Assembly (NCBI RefSeq): GCF_016412875.1
Contig: NZ_JAEKPD010000022.1
Span: forward strand, 1-64,000
From: Palleronia pontilimi
GTDB taxonomy: Bacteria > Pseudomonadota > Alphaproteobacteria > Rhodobacterales > Rhodobacteraceae
DNA length: 64,000 bases
Direction of reading: 5' to 3'
Position numbers and translations under genes: made by a program. The notes under the pieces were generated by a model. That model was given only the letters and a program-made list of their open reading frames with translations, ran no database searches and had not been told where the DNA came from. How positions within the stretch are numbered: the stretch's first letter is position 1; each line of letters starts with the position of its first letter. Positions 7,886 to 16,329 of the stretch are shown here, in pieces.

Positions 7886-8425
7886 TCAAGCCCGCCGTAC
7901 AGTATTTGGGCTGACGCCGAACAGACGGGCGATCTCCGCGATACGCCGACCTTCCTCATCGCGAAGGCGGCGAACCTCGTCCCGCTGCTGTCGGGACAGG
8001 GCGGGAGGTCTGCCGCCGACCCGACCAGCTCTCTTCGCCGCAGCCAAACCCTCGCGCGTTCGCTCCGAAATCCGCTCGCGTTCGAACTGGGCGATGGAGG
8101 CGAAAACGTGGAAGACAAGGCGCCCGGCCGAGGTGGTGGTGTCGATGTCCTCGGCCAGGGATCGGAAGCCCGCACCCTTCGCACGGATCGCGTCGACGAT
8201 GGCCAAGAGGTCTTGCAGCGATCGTGACAGGCGATCGTACTTGGTGACCGTCACGACATCGCCGTCGCGGAGCTGCTCGATCAGCTTGTCTAGAGCAGGG
8301 CGGGCGCGCTTCGATCCGGAGATCTTCTCTGAGAAGGTTTTCTCGACCCCAGCGGCGTCGAGTGCGTCCAGCTGAGCCTCAAGGCTCTGACCTTCGGTCG
8401 ACACTCTCGCGTATCCAATGATCAC
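7886..8425 (-). CDS. Serine recombinase (resolvase/invertase family)
   Basis: 179 residues. The N-terminal catalytic domain has MIIGYARVSTEGQSLEAQLD with the nucleophile Ser9, the KYDRLSRSLQDL arginine motif and the long E helix (VFHVFASIAQFERERISERT). The C-terminal HTH includes RRIAEIARLFGVSPNTVRR. Length is that of Tn3-type resolvases and invertases. No Tn3 transposase is present, so this may be a leftover of a larger transposon or a plasmid multimer resolvase. The res site would be expected in the 140-bp region upstream (8426-8565), but no clear repeat was seen. A truncated acetyltransferase gene follows on the other side. Confidence 0.85.
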   Translation of the reverse strand: MIIGYARVSTEGQSLEAQLDALDAAGVEKTFSEKISGSKRARPALDKLIEQLRDGDVVTVTKYDRLSRSLQDLLAIVDAIRAKGAGFRSLAEDIDTTTSAGRLVFHVFASIAQFERERISERTREGLAAAKRAGRVGGRPPALSRQQRDEVRRLRDEEGRRIAEIARLFGVSPNTVRRA

Positions 8426-8565
8426 CGCACATCTCCCAGAAACCTCCCAAAACTACGTTGGTTTTGAACGGGGGTTATGGAACGGTCAAGCTTTTGTCCG
8501 GGCGTGGGCTGGATGGAACGTTCTAAAACGACCGTTTGTGACTCATAGGTTATGGCACGGGGTTT

Positions 8566-8997
8566 ATGTCCGCTGTCGGGACGAGCTGGGCTTTCGCTGT
8601 GATGAGCAAGAAGGTCCGCGTTCCATCAGCTAAGCTTGAGGGACGTTCCGCCTCTATGAGGCTCGCCGGTCGTCACCCTAAACTGCCGCGCATCAAGAAC
8701 GGGCGGGCCCATCTCGCGACCGATCCGGTGCTTCCGGACTGGCGGATCACCTGTTTCTTTTCGGGCAAGGGCTATCGCGGCAAGGGCGTGGCGTCCGCGG
8801 CGCTGGCAGGTGCCTTGGAGCAGATCGAGAAGCTGGGCGGCGGACGTGTGGAGGGATATCCGGAGGACACCGAAGGCCGGAAAGTCTCGGGGTCCTTCCT
8901 AATCAACGGGGCCTTGTCCACGTTCGAGCGCCAGGGCTTTGCGCGGTTGCGCCCGATCGGGAAACACAAATGGGTCGTGACCCGCACCGTTCCCTGA
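8566..8997 (+). pseudogene. GNAT acetyltransferase, 5'-truncated
   Basis: Only the C-terminal part of a GNAT domain is recognisable, from about 8689 (LPRIKNGRAHLA, then LPDWRITCFFSGKGYRGKGV). The acetyl-CoA loop YRGKGVASAALAGAL and the typical ending EGYPEDTEGRKVSGSFLING to FERQGFARLR are intact. Relatives of this type are about 180-200 residues and carry an N-terminal half that is missing here. The first 35-40 codons look like junk fused at a recombination joint near the resolvase region. A protein could be made from ATG 8602 but is unlikely to fold as an enzyme. Confidence 0.6.
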
Positions 8998-9004
8998 GCG
9001 TCCA

Positions 9005-9889
9005 TCAAGCGTCCCTTCGGTCGTCCAGAAAGATCAGGTATATGCCACTGGCGATGATGACGAGCGCGCCGACATAGACCCAAGGGCCGGGAACGGCTCC
9101 CCAGAACAGCCAGCCTAAGGCCGTGGCCCAGATCAGGGCCGTGTAGTCGAAAGGCGCAACCACAGCCGCGTCTGCGATGCGGAAGGCGTGGGAGATCAGC
9201 GCGATCCCCAGGGTTCCGGCCACGGCCATTCCGAGGAACAGCCAGACATCGGGCCGCGCAAAGGTCGGCCAGTCTCCGAACAAAGTGAAGGCACAGGCAA
9301 GTCCGGAGAACAGCGTCATGTAGAGGGTCATCGTCCAGAAGCCGTCGCGTTCGTCGATCCACCGCGCGCTCATCATGACGAGGGCGTTCACGGCGGCGGC
9401 AGCCAGCGCCAGCAGAGAAGCCGTCTGCAAGGTATCCGTACCCGGCTGAAGCACGATCAGGACACCCGCGAAGCCTGCCGCGATAGCGACCGCGCGTTTC
9501 TTGCCGACGCGCTGTTTCAGGAGCGGCATCGAGAGGGCAGCCACGAAAATCGGCGCGGCGAAGATGATTGACGTCGCTTCGGCGAGTGGAAGGTCCGCAA
9601 GGCTTCGGATGAAGAGCCAGGTCGCCGCCACGGCCAGCACGGCGCGCAGGATATGGACGCGGACCTTGGCCGACCGCAGCGTCATGCCACCACCGGTCCA
9701 GAACGCCAGACCGGCCACGATCGGCAGCGCGATCAGGCTCCGGACCAGCAGAATCTGGAACGGATCGAAGCGGGCCACCAAGCCCTTCGCAATGGCGTCG
9801 TTGACGACAAGCGCCAGAACACCCGTGCACATGACGAGGAGTGCCCAGGCCTTGTTCGAAGTGCTCGATTCCGCGTGATTGCCTCTCAT
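9005..9889 (-). CDS. DMT-superfamily transporter with two EamA domains
   Basis: 294 residues with about ten hydrophobic segments arranged as two repeated EamA halves (about 12-140 and 150-285). The first half ends in FAAPIFVAALSMPLL and the second has ISHAFRIADAAVVAPFDYTALIWA, both standard EamA landmarks. These inner-membrane proteins export or exchange small metabolites by secondary transport; the substrate cannot be inferred. It runs convergently to the truncated GNAT gene, with 7 bases between the stops, and has no operon partner. Confidence 0.85.
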   Translation of the reverse strand: MRGNHAESSTSNKAWALLVMCTGVLALVVNDAIAKGLVARFDPFQILLVRSLIALPIVAGLAFWTGGGMTLRSAKVRVHILRAVLAVAATWLFIRSLADLPLAEATSIIFAAPIFVAALSMPLLKQRVGKKRAVAIAAGFAGVLIVLQPGTDTLQTASLLALAAAAVNALVMMSARWIDERDGFWTMTLYMTLFSGLACAFTLFGDWPTFARPDVWLFLGMAVAGTLGIALISHAFRIADAAVVAPFDYTALIWATALGWLFWGAVPGPWVYVGALVIIASGIYLIFLDDRRDA

Positions 9890-10149
9890 TGCGATCTCGT
9901 ACTCGATTCAGCACATAAGATCAGCAGACTTCTGTTCGCCCGGCGACAAGTGGATTAAGGCTCCAAGCCAGCTTTCCCGCTGCGCGGGATGTGCCAAAAC
10001 TCAACCCTTTCTGTCATCGGCGGAAAGGACCGTTTCCGGGCATCTGATGCCCGTCCGCGCGAAGCGCTAGGCCTGTCGGCGAGCGGCCTTCAGGTTGCCC
10101 GGCGACAGGTCACTCTGAAACCGCCTCGCCCACGATCACGCCACAACGC
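9890..10149. other. Intergenic stretch, no gene seen
   Basis: Between the EamA gene start and the ArdC terminator I found no coding sequence. It contains GC-rich short palindromes such as ccgctgcgcggg, but nothing identifiable. It marks the border between the accessory zone and the transfer module. Confidence 0.45.
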
Positions 10150-10178
10150 AAAAAGACCCCCGCCTGCTGACGGGAGCC
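10150..10178 (-). terminator. Intrinsic terminator after ardC
   Basis: On the minus strand CCCGTC-AGCA-GGCGGG forms a GC-rich stem followed by GGTCTTTTT, about 30 bases past the ardC stop. This fits a Rho-independent terminator. Confidence 0.7.
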
Positions 10179-10202
10179 TCGATCATTCTGGGCGGCGGGC
10201 AG

Positions 10203-11087
10203 TCACTCTGCGGCCATCCGGTCGGCCTGTGCAGTGCGATCCATGATGTAGTCCACGGCCTTCTGCGCCTCGGACGCGGCGCGGAAGATCGCGCGACTGT
10301 CTTCCTTCATCGCCGTCAGCCACCCCTCGACATAGGCCGCGCTTTGGTCGAACTCGGGCTCCACCCCGATTTGCGCGCAGAGCATGCAGTTGCCGATCTC
10401 GGCGACCAGCTCCTCGAACGCATAGGCCTTACGGTCATTGAACCGGCCAAAACGGTCGAGCCGCTTTGTAGCCCCTGTCCAGTGGGTCAGCTCATGCGCC
10501 AAGGTGCCGTAGTATCCCGCAACCCTGTGAAAGGTCGCGATCGGCGGCATGTGGATGCGGTCGGTCTTGATGTTGTAGTAGGCGCGCGGCTCCTCGGTCA
10601 CGTCGATCTGCGCGCCACTCGCGGCAAAGAACGCCTCCAACGCGGAATCGGCGACGGTGCCAAGATCACGGGGTGGATCGGGCAGGATGTAGAATTCAGC
10701 GGGCAAGCCCTCGATCTGGTCGGCATTGAACACACGGTAGGCCTTGGCATAGGGAATTTGGCGTTCCTCGCCGTTCTCGTCCTCGCGCTCGACGGTCCCG
10801 TATTTCACAACGGTGGCGGATTTCTCGCCCTTGCGGACATGGCCCCCGAGCTGCTTTGCCTGATTGAACGTCATCCACCGGGCCGAGCTGTAATCCTTCG
10901 CCATCGCGGTTGCCCAGAGCACCAGAATGTTGATCCCCCGATAGGCTTCGCCGTTGAACCGCTCCGGCAGGCTGACCGATCCGCCGCCGCCGGTCCACGG
11001 CTTGCGCCAGGGCGGCGTCCCCGCCTCGATCTGTGCGACGATCTGATTGGTGACATGGGTGTAAACGTCAAACTTCTCTGCGGTCAT
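10203..11087 (-). CDS. ardC: ArdC-type antirestriction protein
   Basis: 294 residues from ATG 11087, preceded by an excellent AGGAGGGG ribosome site; the longer frame to 11240 is not needed. The N-terminal domain (about 1-120) is the ssDNA-binding ArdC domain, with YTHVTNQIVAQIEAGTPPWR, WMTFNQAKQLGGHVRKGEKS and later AYRVFNADQIEGL. The C-terminal zincin-like metallopeptidase domain carries HELTHWTG at 198-205 and a following Glu-rich helix (FEELVAEIG). ArdC proteins enter with transferred plasmids and protect incoming DNA from restriction. Its place beside relaxase, oriT and coupling protein fits that role. It has its own terminator. Confidence 0.9.
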   Translation of the reverse strand: MTAEKFDVYTHVTNQIVAQIEAGTPPWRKPWTGGGGSVSLPERFNGEAYRGINILVLWATAMAKDYSSARWMTFNQAKQLGGHVRKGEKSATVVKYGTVEREDENGEERQIPYAKAYRVFNADQIEGLPAEFYILPDPPRDLGTVADSALEAFFAASGAQIDVTEEPRAYYNIKTDRIHMPPIATFHRVAGYYGTLAHELTHWTGATKRLDRFGRFNDRKAYAFEELVAEIGNCMLCAQIGVEPEFDQSAAYVEGWLTAMKEDSRAIFRAASEAQKAVDYIMDRTAQADRMAAE

Positions 11088-11543
11088 TTGTGCCCCTCCT
11101 CGCGTGATGCGGTCGGGGTCTGTCTCCCTTTCCGCCAATGGGCGGGCCTTCCTTCTCTGTTGTCTGGAATGCCCATGCATTCCGGACGGCAGAGCAGGTA
11201 AGGGCAAAGCCCGTCCTGCGGCCCGGCGGGGCCGTGACACCCGGGTGGAGGGCGTGAATTTGGGAGGGAACCGCGCGGCTCACGCGTGGGAGGAACCGGG
11301 ATTCTCGACCGGAACCGACGCCGAAGGCGGCGCTTGCCGGTTTTCCCGGACCTGCCGGGATGGCAGGCGGATCAACAGGATTTGGGAACCGTCAGGGCTG
11401 GGGTGAGCGGGCGTCAGCCCGTCGATCCCCTGCCGTGTCTATCGCTCAAAACGAGACCGGCACACAGCCGGGATCACAGATATCCTGCCGCGACCATGCG
11501 GCGGCTTTGCGGACGAAGCTGCCACTCCCCAGGCGCTGTCCAA
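11088..11543. other. Intergenic stretch upstream of ardC, no gene seen
   Basis: About 455 bases. The minus-strand ArdC promoter should lie just above 11087. ORFs crossing the rest have no start signals or recognisable motifs. A short GC-rich hairpin (GCCG/CGGC) occurs near 11320. Confidence 0.45.
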
Positions 11544-12005
11544 TTAAGCGCAGTCGCCCAATAGGTCGAGACTCCGAAGCGTACGATTACTGTTGGACAT
11601 TTTACGCCCTTCTGCCAGCGCCAGACCCGGGCCTGTTACCACGATGCGATAGCGGCACCCTTCAACTAACTCGTCGAAATAATCCTCTCGAGATACTCCG
11701 AACAGGCTAATCCAGGTCGTTTCTGGCAATTCAAAGCTTCCATGATCTGACATGATCAGCCCGCAGTATCCCACACTACTTTTCGGTATGCTGGACCGGT
11801 ATTTCGGCCATATTTTATAGGTTCTCCGACTTCGGCATTCTCGCGCAACATCCACGCTTGTTATCGTCACGATTTCGGTCTGTCGGATAAGTATCGAAGG
11901 TATGACTTTGATACTGGTCATGAGAATGCAAAAAACACCAACTCCTATCAGAAGGCGGTGAAGCTTCTTGGTCGCCTCGTCTTCCGGAGACATAAATGGC
12001 TTCAT
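11544..12005 (-). CDS. Hypothetical single-pass membrane protein
   Basis: 153 residues. A short charged N-terminus is followed by one hydrophobic helix (LLIGVGVFCILMTSIKVIPS, about 18-37). The rest is probably an extracytoplasmic domain with four Cys (CRSRR, VGYCGLIMS, EGCRYRIVV, GDCA at the end). The paired Cys suggest disulfides outside the membrane. The family is not recognised by name, though composition and layout look like a real gene. GC is lower than in the adjacent relaxase. It lies between ardC and the relaxase gene in the same orientation, so it may travel with the transfer module. The ribosome site is weak. Confidence 0.6.
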   Translation of the reverse strand: MKPFMSPEDEATKKLHRLLIGVGVFCILMTSIKVIPSILIRQTEIVTITSVDVARECRSRRTYKIWPKYRSSIPKSSVGYCGLIMSDHGSFELPETTWISLFGVSREDYFDELVEGCRYRIVVTGPGLALAEGRKMSNSNRTLRSLDLLGDCA

Positions 12006-12161
12006 AGAATTCCCGAACTCCCAAAATGCCAGACTGCACGCAACTGGCCGCCATCACTGTCTTATCGACTTTAAATTTGGCGGCAATATGCTCTATTACT
12101 GTTCTGCAGCATTCGTAAACATGAGCTCACAGCCGACCTTCGGCAACGCTGCCCTTCGGGA

Positions 12162-13451
12162 TCACATCCCATGCGTCGGCCCGCGGTCGATGTCCCGATC
12201 CTTCTCGACCTCCCGATCCCTCTCCTGGTCGCGGTCGTCCCCGATCTCCAGCTTTTCGCGCGGCTTGTTCAGCACGTCCTTCAGGCGCTCGTTCACGGAC
12301 GGCTTGCGCGCCTCGCGCCCGGTCTTCTCGCCAAGCTCGGGATCGCTGTGACCGTCCAGTTTATGAACCGCCGCCTGGCCATCACGTCCGGCCTCCTTCT
12401 CCATGATCTCCTTCAGCCGCTCACGTGCATAGTTCCGCCGCTCCGGTGTGGGCGTGTCTTGCCGGTCCTCTGACCTGCCCACGACTTTCGCCAACCTCTC
12501 CCGCATATCCTCCGACCCGGCCCGTGCGCCGCGCTCCTTTGCGGCCGCCGCCCTGAGCGCAGCCAGACCGGCGGACACACGCCCCTGCCCGGCGTCCCGC
12601 TCGGCCCCGTAGGTCTCCCGCGCGATGTCCAGGCGTTCGCGCAGCGCGCGAAACGCGGCACGGGCCTGACGGGCGGCATGGACAACTGCGCCGCGCTCGG
12701 TGACGGGCACGTATTCCCGGCCCTGGCGCTCGGCCAGCGCCTTCGCCCGGCGCTCCATGGAGTTCGCCGCCGGTCCCAGCTTCAGCTCCGGGTCGCGGTC
12801 CAGCTCCTCGGCCGTCAGCTCGTCGCCCCGCTCCAGCGCCGCCTCGCGCTGCGCCTCTAAGCTGCGGTGATCGACGCGCTCCACCTCCCCTGCCCGTTCA
12901 AGTGCGCGGTTCTGTAGATCGGCCCAGACGCCGCGCATCTGCTCGATCTCGACGCCGCCGGTTTTCGCGGAATCGAGCACGCGCGTCTTGGCGGTGAAGC
13001 CCCCGGCTTCGAGCTTGCGGGTGGAGGTCAGGACGTGGGCATGGTGGTTCCGCTGATCGCCTTCCCGGTGCGGTGCATGGATCGCCACATCGACGGCCAC
13101 GCCGTAGCGGTTGACCAGCTCCTCTGCGAACTGGCGGGTGATCTGCGACCGGTCTTCGGCGCTGATCTCGGACGGCAGGGCCAGTTCCCACTCGCGGGCG
13201 GTGACGGAGTTGCGACGGGTCTCGCTGGCCTCGACCTCGTTCCAGAGTTTCGAGCGGTCGAGCGCCCAGTCCGGCGCATCCTTCGGTGTCAGGATGAAGG
13301 TCTCCTCGATGCCCTGCTTGCGGGTGTAATCGTGGATGCGGCCTTCGCGCTGACACTCGATGCGTTCCCCCACACGGTAGGCCGCCGCCGCTGTGGCGGA
13401 GCGCCCGGCGCTGCGTTTGATCGTCTTCACGGAAAGGTGGTAGCTGGCCAT
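12162..13451 (-). CDS. mobA: MOBQ relaxase (MobA/MobL family)
   Basis: 429 residues from ATG 13451; the frame extends to 13715 but homology starts at MASYHL. The N-terminal relaxase domain aligns with RSF1010 MobA: MASYHLSVKT, GRSATAAAAYR with Tyr25 at the position of the RSF1010 nicking tyrosine, and the metal-binding three-His motif in NHHAHVLTSTR (135-145). The remainder (about 190-429) is highly charged and coiled-coil-like, with runs of Asp/Arg near the end. No primase or helicase domain is present, unlike TraA or full MobA. The enzyme should nick oriT (13981-14030), pilot the strand and religate it. It is divergent from the traC-traG genes, with oriT between them. Confidence 0.9.
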   Translation of the reverse strand: MASYHLSVKTIKRSAGRSATAAAAYRVGERIECQREGRIHDYTRKQGIEETFILTPKDAPDWALDRSKLWNEVEASETRRNSVTAREWELALPSEISAEDRSQITRQFAEELVNRYGVAVDVAIHAPHREGDQRNHHAHVLTSTRKLEAGGFTAKTRVLDSAKTGGVEIEQMRGVWADLQNRALERAGEVERVDHRSLEAQREAALERGDELTAEELDRDPELKLGPAANSMERRAKALAERQGREYVPVTERGAVVHAARQARAAFRALRERLDIARETYGAERDAGQGRVSAGLAALRAAAAKERGARAGSEDMRERLAKVVGRSEDRQDTPTPERRNYARERLKEIMEKEAGRDGQAAVHKLDGHSDPELGEKTGREARKPSVNERLKDVLNKPREKLEIGDDRDQERDREVEKDRDIDRGPTHGM

Positions 13452-13656
13452 CGCCCTACCCCGCTCCGTAATGAGAACGATGCAGACGCGCGCCGCTGCT
13501 GACCCCGGCCAATGGTCCCGCATTGGCCGTCCGGTCAGCCGTCTTTTTCCCGGAGGCCCGCGCCCCAGATCGAAGTGCGCGTTCGCACCGCTGGGGCCGG
13601 AGGGGAAAAGACAGTCCGAACGATGCCGCCCAAGAGGCGGTTGAGGCACGGACTTG

Positions 13657-13718
13657 CCGATGCGTTCCACCAATCTCCCCAGCCTTGTGGTGGGCGGGAG
13701 ATTGGTGGAACGCATCGG
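13657..13718. repeat. 23-bp perfect inverted repeat in the mobilisation intergenic region
   Basis: The left arm 13657-13679 and the right arm 13696-13718 are exact reverse complements (outer ends CCGATGCG and CGCATCGG) with a 16-base spacer. It lies about 205 bp upstream of the relaxase start, on the way to the oriT. A perfect repeat of this length suggests a binding site or an extrusion hairpin (relaxosome protein, regulator or single-strand origin). It contains no recognised gene. Confidence 0.75.
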
Positions 13719-13719
13719 C

Positions 13720-13738
13720 GGTTTGCCATCGGCAAACC
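13720..13738. repeat. Small inverted repeat next to the 23-bp repeat
   Basis: GGTTTGCC and GGCAAACC are separated by three bases, one base after the large inverted repeat ends. Tandem hairpins like these may form one regulatory or single-strand structure. Confidence 0.55.
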
Positions 13739-13980
13739 CGGCAAGGAATGGACGGCTCGGCCGCTACAATCCGCGCAGCCCGCAAGCGCGGCACCCCCGG
13801 CGATCCAGCCCCGGCCACGGGGCACGGGATGCCGTCAGGGTGTCGGGCGGCGGGACGCGATCCAACGGCTGACGTTGGTCTGGGAAGGTTTGGAAGGGGC
13901 GGTGCGCCCTTCCATCTCGATGCGGCACGCAGCGAAGGGGATGGCCATCGGCCGGGGCTCTGCCCCAAGGAGATCGCACG

Positions 13981-14030
13981 CAAATCTCGGAACCGCAGGT
14001 GGAGAGTTTGCATAAGTGCGCCCTTCACTG
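13981..14030 (+). other. oriT: Origin of transfer (oriT), RSF1010-type nic site
   Basis: The sequence TAAGTGCGCCCT at 14013-14024 equals the conserved nic motif of RSF1010/R1162, where cutting occurs as TAAGTGCG/CCCT, here between 14020 and 14021. Just upstream, CAAATCTC (13981-13988) pairs with GAGAGTTTG (14002-14010) with one bulged base, giving the expected inverted repeat ahead of nic. It lies between the divergent relaxase and TraC-like genes, the usual place for a MOBQ oriT. The relaxase also aligns with RSF1010 MobA at Tyr25. Confidence 0.82.
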
Positions 14031-14239
14031 ATCCTCAGCTCAGGGTTTGCGCAGTCGTCCGATCCTGCAAGAACAGGTGGGGCCACCAGCTCCTTTTTGC
14101 CAACTTCCGCCCATCCGAGCGATGCCATCCGCCAGGTTTCGCCGAAAGACGGGCCTGGGTTGGAAGACCGCTTGTTTCTGGACGCGGAGGGCGGAGTCTT
14201 ACAACCATGACGGGAGTTTGACCGCGGATGGTTTGACAC

Positions 14240-14566
14240 ATGGCCGAGACCGAACTCGAACGCGCCGAGAAGCGCTACGCCCAGGCCAAGGCCCGGTTGC
14301 AGGCTCTGAAGAACCGGGAAGCCACGCGGCAGCGCAAGCTGGAGACCCGGCGCAAGGTCATCCTCGGGGGGGCGCTGCTCGATCTCGCGGAACGGGATTC
14401 GGGGGCGGCGGCGATGGTGGACCGGCTGATCCGGAACCTCTCCCGCGACCAGGACCGCAAGGCCTTCGCGGAGTGGGGTGGCGCGGCCTCCGGCGGGGAC
14501 GGTCCCTCCCCGGGCGGTGCTGCGTCTTCCCCTGCCCCTGGTGCTGATCCTGACGGGTCCGCCTGA
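14240..14566 (+). CDS. traC: TraC-like relaxosome accessory protein
   Basis: 108 residues. The N-terminal 45 residues form a charged helix (ELERAEKRYAQAKARLQALK, then RQRKLETRRKVILGGALLDL), the hallmark of TraC/MobC-like accessory proteins beside Ti-type traA-oriT-traCDG regions. The C-terminal tail is low-complexity Gly/Ser/Pro. Such proteins bind oriT and help the relaxase. It is divergent from the relaxase and directly upstream of the coupling protein, with stop and start overlapping at 14566. The TraC name rests on size, charge pattern and position. Confidence 0.65.
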   Translation: MAETELERAEKRYAQAKARLQALKNREATRQRKLETRRKVILGGALLDLAERDSGAAAMVDRLIRNLSRDQDRKAFAEWGGAASGGDGPSPGGAASSPAPGADPDGSA

Positions 14567-16308
14567 TGCAGGGCGTCCTGCTCTTCGTGGGCGGGGTGGC
14601 GCGGGTCTTCGTACGGGTGATTGTTACCCCGATCCTTCTCGGGTGGCTGGTCGGCGCCATGGCCTTCGGCGCGATGCTCGGGGCGCTCGCGGGCTTCGTT
14701 CTCTCGACCCCGTTCTTCGACATGCCGCCCGGTCAGTCTCCTTGGGAATGGGTGATCTACGGCCCCTGTATCCTCATCGGTGCTCTCCTCGGGGTCCAGT
14801 ACTGGCGCATGGTCTCCGGGGCCGACGTCTTCTTCGGGCTGACCGGCGACAGCCACGGCTCGGCCCGCTTCGCCAGCCGCAAGGAGCTGAAGAAACACGA
14901 GGGCGGTGAAGGTCTCCTGATCGGGCGCAATCCGGGCACCGGGCGGCTGTTGCGCTATGACGGTCCCGCCCACCTGATCACCCTGGCCCCGACCCGCGCG
15001 GGGACGGGCGTCGGAACGGTCATCCCGAACCTGCTGGCTGTGGAGCGCTCGGTGCTGGTCATCGACCCCAAGGGCGAGAACGCCCGGATCGCGGGCGCGG
15101 CCCGCCGGCGCTTCGGGACCGTCCATATTTTGGACCCGTTCCAGGTCTCCGGCCTGCCCTCGGCCGCCTACAATCCGCTCGACCGGCTCACACCCGACAG
15201 CCTCGACCTGGGCGAGGACGCCGCCTCTCTGACGGAGGCCCTGGTGATGGACCCGGCCGGACAGGTGCAGGAGGCGCACTGGAACGAGGAGGCCAAGGCC
15301 CTCCTCGGCGGGCTGATCATGTTCTGCGTCTGCCACGAGGAGAACGACCGCCGGTCCCTCGCCACAATCCGGGAATATCTCACCCTGCCCCCGGACCGGC
15401 TCAGGGCGCTGCTGGAACTGATGCAGGAAAGCGACGCGGCGGGAGGACTGATCGCCCGCGCGGCCAACCGCTTCCTCGGCAAGGCGGACCGGGAAGCCGC
15501 CTCGGTCCTGTCCAACGCACAGCGCCACACACATTTCCTCGACAGCCCCCGGATCGCCCGCTGCATGGCGCGGTCGGACTTCGCGTTTGCGGACCTGCGC
15601 CACCGGGTCACCTCCGTGTTCCTGGTCCTGCCGCCCAACCGGATGGACGCCTACAGCCGCTGGCTGCGTCTCCTCGTCTCCCAGGCCCTCCAGGACATCG
15701 CCCGGGATGCAGAAGTGTCAGCGACACCGGCAGGCGCCACAGGCGCGCCCGCGGCCCTGTCAGGGCCCACAGGAGACCCTGGGGCCTCCCCTGCCCGCTC
15801 TGATGCTCCTGCGACCCCTCTGAGCGCCACAGGACGTCTGAAGGCCCCCGCGCTGTTCCTGCTCGATGAGTTCGCCGCCCTGGGCCGTCTGGAGGCCGTG
15901 GAGCGCGCCATGGGGCTGATGGCGGGCTACGGGCTCCAGCTCTGGCCGATCCTCCAGGACATGAGCCAGCTCCGTGATCTCTACGGCGACCGGGCGAACA
16001 CCTTCATCGCCAATGCGGGCGTCCAACAAGTCTTCGGGGTGAACGACTTCGAGACCGCGAAATGGCTGAGCCAGATGATCGGCCAGGAAACCAGGGGCTA
16101 TCAGACCGATAGCTTCAAGCCCGGCGACGGCCCAAGCTTCTCCAACCACCTCACCGGCCGCGATCTGCTGACCCCCGACGAGATCCTGCAGATGCCGCCC
16201 GAGCTGGAGCTCCTGCGCGTCCAGGGCGAGCCGTCTGCCCTGGCGCAGAAGCTGCGCTACTACGCCGATCCCGAGTTCCGGGGGCTCTTCGTCCCGCAGG
16301 ATGCCTGA
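14566..16308 (+). CDS. traG: VirD4/TraG-type coupling protein with altered Walker A
   Basis: 580 residues, the size of a type IV coupling protein. Two or three hydrophobic segments (about 5-80) anchor it in the inner membrane. The cytoplasmic ATPase part has SHGSARFASRKEL, the nucleotide loop APTRAGTGVGTVIPNLL (141-157), VLVIDPKGENAR, the Walker B FLLDEFAALGRLE (431-443), and PILQDMSQLRDLYG. The family loop is normally GKGVG; here residue 147 is Thr (codon ACG at 15004-15006) instead of the catalytic Lys. A low-complexity Ala/Pro/Gly/Ser insert (about 384-423) precedes Walker B. The protein should bring the relaxase-DNA complex to a mating channel, but no channel genes are in the window. It overlaps the TraC-like gene. 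Confidence 0.88.
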   Translation: MQGVLLFVGGVARVFVRVIVTPILLGWLVGAMAFGAMLGALAGFVLSTPFFDMPPGQSPWEWVIYGPCILIGALLGVQYWRMVSGADVFFGLTGDSHGSARFASRKELKKHEGGEGLLIGRNPGTGRLLRYDGPAHLITLAPTRAGTGVGTVIPNLLAVERSVLVIDPKGENARIAGAARRRFGTVHILDPFQVSGLPSAAYNPLDRLTPDSLDLGEDAASLTEALVMDPAGQVQEAHWNEEAKALLGGLIMFCVCHEENDRRSLATIREYLTLPPDRLRALLELMQESDAAGGLIARAANRFLGKADREAASVLSNAQRHTHFLDSPRIARCMARSDFAFADLRHRVTSVFLVLPPNRMDAYSRWLRLLVSQALQDIARDAEVSATPAGATGAPAALSGPTGDPGASPARSDAPATPLSATGRLKAPALFLLDEFAALGRLEAVERAMGLMAGYGLQLWPILQDMSQLRDLYGDRANTFIANAGVQQVFGVNDFETAKWLSQMIGQETRGYQTDSFKPGDGPSFSNHLTGRDLLTPDEILQMPPELELLRVQGEPSALAQKLRYYADPEFRGLFVPQDA

Positions 16309-16329
16309 ACCCCGGACAGGAGGCCCCCC

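Noticed and set aside
8426-8565. res site or Tn3 end for the resolvase
   Set aside because: ggggttatgg-like words are suggestive, but no set of paired half-sites or a Tn3 inverted repeat could be established.
14275-15603. 442-residue minus-strand ORF opposite traC/traG
   Set aside because: It is a shadow of the coupling-protein gene, without motifs or start signals.
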